DNA of 7,529 nucleotides from Nitrospirota bacterium (GTDB lineage Bacteria; Nitrospirota; Thermodesulfovibrionia; Thermodesulfovibrionales; SM23-35): NCBI GenBank assembly GCA_029883145.1, contig JAOUJR010000079.1:1-7529 (forward strand), written 5' to 3'. The notes beneath the pieces were generated by a model. The model searched no databases and was not told the DNA's origin. It was given only the letters and a program-made list of their open reading frames with translations. Position 1 is the first letter of the stretch, and each line of letters starts with the position of its first letter. The position numbers were made by a program, and so were the translations under genes. Below, piece after piece: positions 1 through 7,529 of this stretch.

Positions 1-699
1 AAAAGCAGTGTAAAGCTCAAGGATGTAATCACCACTATCATCACAACTCGTACCCCTCTTGCGATAGAAGCAGGCACATTCAATACTGCATTCAAAGATA
101 TTGTGATTATGATAAAGGAAAAGCCCTCTGTTGATAGCCTCTCGGGAATTTTTATATATGATGGACGGAATAAAAATGAACCGGGGGTTTTGATGGCAAA
201 GGAAGGGAAGATATTTGTGTCAGAAGGTCTTGATACAAGTATCTACCTTAAAGATGGATATATCCATATTGCAAGAGGAAATAGTACCACCGAACTGTTT
301 TTTGAAAAATACAACTTACTCCTCAGACTTGAGACAGATGCACCATCCAAAAAAAATGCAGAACTCACTCCTTTTGAACTGATTAAAGAGGCAAAGCACG
401 CAGAGGCATCACGTGCGGTGTCCTTGCAACTTGAATTTCATAGAAGGCTTTCATTGCCTTTATTGTGCGTCATTCTTATCTTTTTCGGTCCACCACTTGC
501 TTTGATGGCAGGAAAATCGGGTAAACTTGGTGGATTGGCTCTGGGGTTGGCGGTGTTTACCGTGTATTACGTGATTCTCATATACGGTGAGAATCTTGTG
601 AGGGCTGGTAAGCTACCTCATTACATTGGTGCATGGAGTCCGACTGTTATTTTAGGGATATTTGCATTATTGATTTTTAAAAGGGAAAGTTCAAAGTAA
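1..699 (+). CDS. lptF: LptF, LPS export ABC transporter permease (partial, 5' end outside window)
   Basis: Inner-membrane permease of the LptB2FG transporter, which extracts lipopolysaccharide from the inner membrane and drives it along the LptC-LptA-LptD bridge. The frame is open from base 1, so the gene enters from the left; the first ATG seen (103) is internal. 232 codons are visible of roughly 370 usual for the family, so the first three membrane helices and the start of the periplasmic beta-jellyroll are missing. Visible residues 1-145 are the jellyroll, including the LptF-like stretch GIFIYDGR. The conserved EFHRR-SLPLL segment then leads into three C-terminal helices (about 151-170, 177-197, 211-226), with the typical FFGPPLALMAG turn. 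Stop TAA 697-699; lptG follows after nine bases. lptF rather than lptG is chosen from gene order and the jellyroll wording. Confidence 0.93.
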   Translation, partial: KSSVKLKDVITTIITTRTPLAIEAGTFNTAFKDIVIMIKEKPSVDSLSGIFIYDGRNKNEPGVLMAKEGKIFVSEGLDTSIYLKDGYIHIARGNSTTELFFEKYNLLLRLETDAPSKKNAELTPFELIKEAKHAEASRAVSLQLEFHRRLSLPLLCVILIFFGPPLALMAGKSGKLGGLALGLAVFTVYYVILIYGENLVRAGKLPHYIGAWSPTVILGIFALLIFKRESSK

Positions 700-708
700 T
701 TTTTATTT

Positions 709-1809
709 ATGTTAATAATACAGCGGCATTACCTTAAAGAATTTTTTAAACTTCTGGCTCTTATAGGGATAGGGCTTGCGTCGATATTCAGTATTCTTGA
801 TCTTATCGACAAGATAGATGACTTTATGCCGAGCAGGCCGGATCTTAAAAGCCTCCTGCTTTATGCGATTTTTAATTTTCCGAAGTATCTTCTTTACCTG
901 CTTCCGGCTGCTATGCTCTTATGCAGCCTGTTTATTTTCAGCCAGGCGTCACGTAATAAAGAGGTTGTCGCAATCAAAGCCACTGGCGGAAAATTAAAAA
1001 CCCTTTTATATCCATTTATTATTGCAGGAATATTGTTAAGTATATTTGCCTTTGTTGTTGGAGAGAGCATTGTCCCTGATTTTTCAAGAAGGTCGAATGA
1101 GTTAAAAAACACCCTTATGAAAAAAGAAAAAAAGCTTCTCTTTAAAGACGGTACTCTCTGGCTAAGGGGTACTGATGGCTCTCCGGTAAGGATCGAACTC
1201 TATATCCCTGAGAAAAGACTTGTGCGAGGGCTGAGCATTTTTGTCTTCGGAAAGGATTTTCTCGAGAAAAGGATAGAGGCGGAAGTAGCAGAATGGATTG
1301 AAGTTCCAAGTTCCAAGTTCCAAGTTCCAAGTTCAGAAAACATATGGCGCCTAAAGAATGTAACTATTTATGACATAGAAAGTGGTAAAGTCAATAAAAT
1401 ACCAAAGATGGATTACCAATATCTTGAATCTCCTGACTTTTTCAGTGAGGGGATAAAAAAACCAGAAGAGATGGGGATAGGTGAGCTCTATGGGTATACG
1501 AATAGATTAAAAACAGCGGGGTTCAGGAACACAAAACTCGTGGTAGATCTGAACTCAAAGATATCATACCCTCTCACAAACTTTTTTATGATTATCCTCG
1601 GCATATCTCTTTCGATGAAGGGCCTGGTTGGGAGAGGACTATTCGTAGCAGGCCTTGGACTCTTTATAAGCATTATCTACTGGTTTACCTATACCTTTAC
1701 GCTTTCAATGGGATATGCGGGTATATTACCACCAGTCATTTCAACATGGCTTGTGCCTGTACTATTCGGAACTGTTGCAGGGTATCTATTCAGTAAGATA
1801 CCAGAATAG
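709..1809 (+). CDS. lptG: LptG, LPS export ABC transporter permease
   Basis: Second permease of the LptB2FG lipopolysaccharide exporter, pairing with LptF in the inner membrane. Complete at 366 aa, the normal family length. Three N-terminal helices (about 12-32, 55-78, 99-118) flank the conserved cytoplasmic segment SRNKEVVAIKATGGK (81-95), which contacts the LptB ATPase in this family. A periplasmic jellyroll spans about 122-275, then come three C-terminal helices (about 287-304, 309-330, 338-361). The start ATG lies nine bases after the lptF stop. The only SD-like sequence is AAGGGAAAG about 20 bases upstream, inside lptF, so translation is probably coupled. Residues 199-209 (VPSSKFQVPSS) are encoded by a 7-bp tandem repeat and lengthen a beta-turn between EAEVAEW and IWRLKNVTIYD. 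Downstream there is no strong terminator. Confidence 0.95.
   Translation: MLIIQRHYLKEFFKLLALIGIGLASIFSILDLIDKIDDFMPSRPDLKSLLLYAIFNFPKYLLYLLPAAMLLCSLFIFSQASRNKEVVAIKATGGKLKTLLYPFIIAGILLSIFAFVVGESIVPDFSRRSNELKNTLMKKEKKLLFKDGTLWLRGTDGSPVRIELYIPEKRLVRGLSIFVFGKDFLEKRIEAEVAEWIEVPSSKFQVPSSENIWRLKNVTIYDIESGKVNKIPKMDYQYLESPDFFSEGIKKPEEMGIGELYGYTNRLKTAGFRNTKLVVDLNSKISYPLTNFFMIILGISLSMKGLVGRGLFVAGLGLFISIIYWFTYTFTLSMGYAGILPPVISTWLVPVLFGTVAGYLFSKIPE
1301..1334 (+). repeat. Heptanucleotide tandem repeat (AAGTTCC) x4.9 inside lptG
   Basis: Four perfect copies of AAGTTCC followed by a six-base partial copy (AAGTTC), 34 bp without a mismatch. As the unit is 7 bp, the encoded peptide has a 21-bp period and reads VPSSKFQVPSS. 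Gain or loss of one unit would shift the lptG frame; a change of three units would keep it. The complementary strand reads GGAACTT repeats. Confidence 0.97.
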
Positions 1810-1930
1810 TTTTTCTTGTTGAACACGTTTATATTTCTGAGAAAGTATAAAATCTTTTGTAAAGAGATACTATAAAAAATTCCCCTCTTTTATAACCCCA
1901 AAAACGTTTTGCAAATTACATAGACTTACA

Positions 1931-1960
1931 TTGACTTTAAAGTAGTTGTTCTTTTATATT
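1931..1960 (+). promoter_or_regulatory. Candidate sigma70-type promoter for the DUF47-pit operon
   Basis: TTGACT (1931-1936; 5 of 6 to TTGACA), an 18-base spacer, then TATATT (1955-1960; 5 of 6 to TATAAT). The predicted transcription start, about 1967, is only about 9 bases before the chosen ATG at 1976, so the leader would be very short. A perfect palindrome ACTTTAAAGT (1934-1943) overlaps the -35 box and could be an operator or chance in AT-rich DNA. I see no convincing PHO box. Called by eye only. Confidence 0.4.
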
Positions 1961-1975
1961 AGATTGGGTTTGATT

Positions 1976-2596
1976 ATGATGAAGATATTTCAAAAAACTG
2001 TAGACTTCTATGAGATATTTGAAAAAATGGCAGCAAACACCTCGCATGCATGTACGCTCTTTGTTGCCCTTATGGAGAACTTCAGCAACGTTGATGCCTG
2101 GGTAAAAGAGATACACGAATTAGAGCAGGAATGTGACATTTATACCCACGACGTCATGAAGCAACTCAACAAGACCTTTGTAACCCCTCTGGACAGAGAG
2201 GATTTACACGCCCTTACATGTAGATTAGATGATATTATGGACCTTATCTGGGCTGCAGCTGACAGGCTTACCGTATTTAAATTAAAGGAATCCACAAAGG
2301 AAGCGATTTCAATGTCAAAAGACCTTCTTGCAACGTGTGAGATGGTACATAAAGCAATAAAACAACTGAGAGAAAAGAATTACTCACATGTCCAGGAATA
2401 TTGCATCGAGATAAACAGGCTCGAAAATAGAATAGACAGGGGCTTCAGAGATGCACTCGGAACATTATTTGATACAGTAGCAGACCCCATCCTTATTATC
2501 AAATGGAAGGAGATTTATGAGCACCTCGAAGATGCATCAGACAGGTGCGAAGATGTTGCAAACATACTTGAGGGCATAGTGCTTAAGTATGCCTGA
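1976..2596 (+). CDS. DUF47 / PhoU-like protein, Pit accessory regulator
   Basis: Cytoplasmic all-helical protein of the DUF47 (PhoU_div) family, usually encoded beside PiT phosphate permeases and thought to modulate them. 206 aa from ATG 1976, normal for the family. PhoU-like repeated metal-binding acidic patterns are visible: ELEQECD (48-54) with NKTFVTPLDREDL (65-77) and LDDIMD (84-89), then EINRLENRID (145-154) and YEHLEDASDRCEDVANILE (181-199). The frame is open further upstream to a TTG at 1946. I prefer 1976 because homologues start shortly before the KIFQK-like segment and the TTG would lie inside the candidate promoter. ATG 1979 is equally possible, and the ribosome site is weak. The 3' end overlaps the permease start by 8 bp, implying translational coupling. 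The exact role is inferred from family and context. Confidence 0.9.
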   Translation: MMKIFQKTVDFYEIFEKMAANTSHACTLFVALMENFSNVDAWVKEIHELEQECDIYTHDVMKQLNKTFVTPLDREDLHALTCRLDDIMDLIWAAADRLTVFKLKESTKEAISMSKDLLATCEMVHKAIKQLREKNYSHVQEYCIEINRLENRIDRGFRDALGTLFDTVADPILIIKWKEIYEHLEDASDRCEDVANILEGIVLKYA

Positions 2597-3590
2597 TACC
2601 TACTTTCTCCTCCTCTGTGTAATACTTCTTGCACTTGTTTTTGATTTCATCAACGGTTTTCACGACACAGCAACCGCAATTGCTACATCAGTGTCAACAA
2701 GGGCTTTGACACCTAAAAAAGCTATTATAATGGCAACGATATTAAACATGGTCGGTGCATTATCAGGAACTGCAGTTGCCAAGACAGTGGGAGCAGGCCT
2801 CGTAGAGGCTTCATGTGTCACACAGGTCACAGTTATTTCTGCTCTTATATCCGCTATTGCATGGGATATAATCACATGGTATTTCGGCCTTCCCACATCC
2901 TCAAGCCATGCTCTTCTTTCAAGTTTGGTAGGTGCTGCGATAGCAACAGCAGGAACAAATGTGATCATCATGAAAGGAGTAAATATGGTGCTTGCAGGAT
3001 TGGTTTTTGCTCCTCTCATTGGACTTATTTTGGGGTTTCTCTTAATGTTATTCCTCATACGGTTGATTAGGAAATCTTCGCCTTCATTGGTTAATAGCCT
3101 TTTTAGAAGACTTCAAATTGTATCAGCAGCCTATATGGCTTTTAGCCACGGGAGCAATGATGCTCAGAAAACAATGGGGATTATCGCAATGGCGTTGGTA
3201 AGTTACTATCACCTTCCTGAATTTCATGTCCCGTACTGGGTAATGGGAGCATGTGCAATAGCTATGGCACTTGGCACTGCAGTCGGAGGCTGGAGAATTA
3301 TGAAGACCCTCGGTGTCCGTATTGTCCACCTCGAATCCATTCACGGGTTTGCTGCTCAAACATCAGCAGCCACGATTATTGAGATTGCATCAAGAATCGG
3401 CCTTCCACTTTCAACAACCCATGTCATTTCCTCCTCCATAATGGGTGTAGGTGCACAAAAAAGGCTCTCAGCAGTTCGATGGGGAGTCGGAGGAAATATC
3501 ATCCTTGCATGGATAGTCACTTTGCCTGCATGTGCCCTGCTCGCATGGGCAATATGCAAGGGAATACATTTATTCTGGATTAGAGGTTAG
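2589..3590 (+). CDS. pit: PiT-family inorganic phosphate permease
   Basis: Integral inner-membrane transporter for low-affinity inorganic phosphate uptake, PiT family (PF01384). 333 aa, typical of the short bacterial and archaeal versions. Both halves of the family's internal duplication are visible. NGFHDTATA (22-30) and HGSNDAQK (187-194) are the paired signature segments with conserved Asn and Asp residues; GLPTSSSHAL (100-109) and GLPLSTTH (271-278) are the second paired motif. About nine to ten hydrophobic spans are visible, for example 5-21, 45-70, 78-98, 108-125, 132-158, 215-236 and 300-323. A loop around 160-175 (IRKSSPSLVNSLFRR) separates the halves and is shorter than in E. coli PitA. 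The ATG overlaps the end of the DUF47 gene, forming an operon. Coupling to H+ or Na+ cannot be told from sequence. Confidence 0.95.
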   Translation: MPDTYFLLLCVILLALVFDFINGFHDTATAIATSVSTRALTPKKAIIMATILNMVGALSGTAVAKTVGAGLVEASCVTQVTVISALISAIAWDIITWYFGLPTSSSHALLSSLVGAAIATAGTNVIIMKGVNMVLAGLVFAPLIGLILGFLLMLFLIRLIRKSSPSLVNSLFRRLQIVSAAYMAFSHGSNDAQKTMGIIAMALVSYYHLPEFHVPYWVMGACAIAMALGTAVGGWRIMKTLGVRIVHLESIHGFAAQTSAATIIEIASRIGLPLSTTHVISSSIMGVGAQKRLSAVRWGVGGNIILAWIVTLPACALLAWAICKGIHLFWIRG

Positions 3591-3906
3591 AGATTCGTCA
3601 AATGATTTTGTCATAGTAAATAAAGAAGTCAGTCACCTCTATGTGGACTTTGAAATTTTATAGAACTATCTGATACTCTATTAAAAAATTTTTACGTGAA
3701 TCATCTGATTAACAAATTGGATATATTTAGTTTCCATTTCGTATTCTGTGCCCGCTTTCTTAATTCGATCTATTGCACTAATCATTATGATGGGCTAAAT
3801 TTATATAAGAGTAACGCACTGCTACAGGGCGTACCTCAAAGAACTTAATGAAGGTATAAAACGGTTACTATTGAGAACACCTTAGATTGAAGGGAAGTCA
3901 AAAGAA
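3591..3906. other. Intergenic region, 316 bp, no supported gene
   Basis: AT-rich. After the pit stop there is an imperfect hairpin: AAGTC (3626-3630) pairs with GACTT (3646-3650) and CAC (3634-3636) with GTG (3643-3645), without a proper U-tract, so a terminator is only possible. A weak promoter-like pair TTGCAC (3773-3778), 17-base spacer, TAAATT (3796-3801) could serve the downstream gene. AGGGAAG (3891-3897) is a plausible ribosome site for ATG 3907. Two short open frames (3654-3851 and 3799-3885) have no start with a ribosome site and are not called. Confidence 0.6.
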
Positions 3907-4755
3907 ATGCTTGAAGAGGAAAATACCGCTTTAAAAAATAAGATTGTTGAGCTCAAGCAACGTTTAAATCAGATTTATACTGAATCCTTTATGAATGTAA
4001 ATAAGAGCAGGGTTTTTGAAAACGAATTCTCCCTGTATTTGAAAGCCTGTGAACATGCTCGAAACGAAAGGGGTGAAAGCATCAAGCAACAAAGTGATGT
4101 CATAAAAATTGGTTTGACCGTTTTGATTACCGCCTCAGCTCTTACAGTTTATGTTTTCAACATGTATATTTTTTTTGGCATGCTCATTCTCTTAGGGCTT
4201 GGATTCTTAGCTTGTGGATTTATGTATCTGCTTCTAAACGCAGAAATACGGATAATCAGGGCTGGAAATTATTGTACTGAACTGGAGACATATTTTAAAA
4301 ATTACCGATGGTCTACAGGGCAGAATGAAAGGCTGAATTTGCCAACAATTCCATTGTGGGATGAATATAGGTTCACATGGGATAAAGATCTTTTTGACGA
4401 GAGGCATTTTGGGGAAACAGCTCTCTACGCACCTTTTCGCATCGCAATTACGTTGATAGATTCGTTAGCTATTATGTATGTAATTTATTCGTTTATTGCC
4501 AGACACTCCGAAATATCCTGGATTGTGTTGATAGTAAGTTGCATCGTATGGGTTGTGTCTGTTACTTTACAGATGTTTCTTGTACATTCAATAATCAATA
4601 AAGTTGGTATCAAGCTTGCGGGTGGGGAGAAAGATAGACTGGAGGAATTCAAAAAAGGGAAAGGGATTAGTTTGAAACCTATGACAAGGGTTAATATCCT
4701 CAGACTCTTTTTTATCTTGGATATAATATACCCGAAGGAATTAAAAAAATCGTAA
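3907..4755 (+). CDS. Hypothetical membrane protein, N-terminal coiled coil plus about four TM spans
   Basis: Not recognised as a named family. 282 aa. Residues 2-22 form a short leucine heptad pattern (L2, L9, L16 with I13, L20), suggesting a coiled coil and oligomerisation. Helix pair one lies at about 66-84 and 87-110, followed by the charged stretch NAEIRIIRAGNYCTELE (111-127), then a soluble segment rich in Trp, Tyr and acidic residues (130-175). Helix pair two lies at about 178-197 and 203-226, and a basic tail follows (239-282). The 2+2 spans place the N- and C-termini and the central segment on the same side, probably cytoplasmic. The arrangement recalls small 2TM effector-type membrane proteins, but I see no diagnostic motif. 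AGGGAAG nine bases before the ATG supports the start. It stands alone, with its GC content like that of the left part, and is convergent with the next gene. Codon pattern and length make it a real gene; function unknown. Confidence 0.8.
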   Translation: MLEEENTALKNKIVELKQRLNQIYTESFMNVNKSRVFENEFSLYLKACEHARNERGESIKQQSDVIKIGLTVLITASALTVYVFNMYIFFGMLILLGLGFLACGFMYLLLNAEIRIIRAGNYCTELETYFKNYRWSTGQNERLNLPTIPLWDEYRFTWDKDLFDERHFGETALYAPFRIAITLIDSLAIMYVIYSFIARHSEISWIVLIVSCIVWVVSVTLQMFLVHSIINKVGIKLAGGEKDRLEEFKKGKGISLKPMTRVNILRLFFILDIIYPKELKKS

Positions 4756-4793
4756 ATTCGGTTAAAATGGTCAGCTGACAGCGTAATTACAGT

Positions 4794-5117
4794 CTAAACT
4801 TTACATTTTTTAGATTTCGAATTGAAAGTTTCTATCGGCAGCCCTGCGCGAATCTTAATATTGCTGCCGAGCTTCAGCATGGACTGCTCCGGACCAACCC
4901 CTGGCTCCCAGAGTTCGATCTGTGTGCAGCTGTTATCCCGATCCAATGGCACTGCCCGTTCACCGGGATGGGTATATGCCTGCTGAATGAACACTGAACG
5001 GATGAGAGAGTAATCAAGGGTGATTGGCATGCGAACTGTTTCAGTGGCAGCGCAAAGGTAAGATGGCCAGGACAAAAACAATGTGAACCACAAAATGCCC
5101 AAAGTTATGCGTCTCAT
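4794..5117 (-). CDS. Exported protein of unknown function, probably a truncated N-terminal remnant
   Basis: 107 aa. Residues 1-24 form a Sec signal peptide: MRR, a hydrophobic core ITLGILWFTLFL, and probable cleavage after LCAA. The Leu before Cys makes a lipobox unlikely. The rest looks like part of a beta-rich periplasmic domain (MPITLDYSLIRSVF, TQIELWEPGVGP, LGSNIKIRAGLPI), with no motif I can name. It then ends in a short basic tail (ETFNSKSKKCKV) exactly where the DNA changes from GC-rich to AT-rich, 38 bp from the convergent gene. This suggests that a longer gene lost its 3' part and now stops at a fortuitous TAG. A good ribosome site (AGGGAAG, three bases before ATG 5117) and an upstream extended -10 support expression. 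Whether it is functional is unknown; an intact small protein is the alternative. Confidence 0.6.
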   Translation of the reverse strand: MRRITLGILWFTLFLSWPSYLCAATETVRMPITLDYSLIRSVFIQQAYTHPGERAVPLDRDNSCTQIELWEPGVGPEQSMLKLGSNIKIRAGLPIETFNSKSKKCKV

Positions 5118-5177
5118 AATCTTCCCTGCATACTTCTTTTCCAGAAAGAAAAACTCTGGATACCTTTATTTATTTAG

Positions 5178-5206
5178 ATTTTAACATAATTTCTTCTTAG
5201 AGATAA
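5178..5206 (-). promoter_or_regulatory. Candidate extended -10 promoter for the 4794-5117 gene
   Basis: On the minus strand, TGTTAAAAT gives an extended -10: TAAAAT is at 5183-5178 and the TG motif at 5186-5185. A weak -35 TTATCT (5206-5201) lies 17 bases upstream. The predicted start, about 5171, gives a leader of about 54 nt before ATG 5117. The surrounding 5118-5302 spacer is very AT-rich (15 of 60 GC in 5161-5220). Called by eye. Confidence 0.35.
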
Positions 5207-5302
5207 GAGCCCTTTCAATCTCTATCGAGTATGGTATGTTTTATTGTTCGTAAGCTGCATTTTGTATAGAGTATACGTAGTGAGCAATCTCTGACAACAG
5301 GT

Positions 5303-7529
<2,227 letters not shown>

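Noticed and set aside
1142..1330. Minus-strand frame starting MELGTWNLEL over the heptamer repeat.
   Set aside because: This peptide is simply the repeat read on the other strand inside lptG; not a gene.
1861..1910. AT-rich inverted repeats after lptG (AAAGAG/CTCTTT, TATAAAA/TTTTATA, AAAACGTTTT) as a terminator.
   Set aside because: Weak AT stems, long loops and no following U-run; not convincing.
2660..3058. Minus-strand 132-codon open frame inside pit.
   Set aside because: Mirror of the strongly conserved permease; low-complexity Ala/Ile/Thr content typical of an antisense shadow.
3654..3851. Open frame of about 66 codons with a possible GTG start at 3696.
   Set aside because: No ribosome site, no recognisable protein character; expected in AT-rich spacer.
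3799..3885. Open frame reading THCYRAYLKELNEGIKRLLL before a TAG, with a protein-like amphipathic look.
   Set aside because: Under 30 codons with no ATG or ribosome site; could be a gene remnant but cannot be supported.
4770..4790. Two adjacent perfect palindromes, GTCAGCTGAC (4770-4779) and GTAATTAC (4783-4790), between convergent genes.
   Set aside because: No loop-forming spacing and no T-tract, so not a terminator; palindromes this short are expected by chance.
5264..5276. Inverted repeat GTATA-GAG-TATAC downstream of the CGS stop.
   Set aside because: Five-bp AT stem with a 3-base loop and no T-run; too weak for a terminator or operator call.

Overview
The window comes from a Gram-negative bacterium. 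It carries lptF and lptG, the inner-membrane pair of the lipopolysaccharide exporter, and an exported protein with a Sec signal peptide. The left part is AT-leaning (33-42% GC in lines counted by hand). The style of the Lpt, Pit and DUF47 proteins would fit a Nitrospirota- or Deltaproteobacteria-like anaerobe, but that placement is a weak guess.

Layout. Bases 1-1809 (+) hold the 3' part of lptF, cut by the window edge, and a complete lptG nine bases behind it, evidently one operon. lptG carries a 34-bp run of a 7-bp tandem repeat in its periplasmic domain. Bases 1976-3590 (+) hold a DUF47/PhoU-like regulator overlapping by 8 bp a PiT-family phosphate permease, a standard two-gene phosphate uptake unit with its own candidate promoter. 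After a 316-bp gap comes an unrecognised membrane protein (3907-4755, +) with an N-terminal coiled coil and about four membrane spans. Convergent to it is a short exported protein (4794-5117, -) that looks truncated.

Bases 5303-7529 (-) are the most notable part. One uninterrupted frame encodes a plant-type threonine synthase joined end to end with a plant-like cystathionine gamma-synthase. The open frame continues past the window edge. These enzymes sit on the two sides of the threonine/methionine branch point, and in plants they compete for the same substrate, O-phosphohomoserine. The join falls exactly at the natural end of the first enzyme. A strong internal Shine-Dalgarno sequence and ATG sit at the start of the second, and one extra T in a T4 run would restore a stop between them. 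It is therefore either a real bifunctional fusion or two genes merged by a one-base deletion or sequencing error.

This block and the short exported gene are clearly more GC-rich (57-62% in counted lines) than the rest, so the window is compositionally mosaic. I saw no tRNA, rRNA, CRISPR array, transposase or att site. I did not find a clear multi-gene defence or mobile system. The best candidates for novelty are the fused synthase and the repeat inside lptG.
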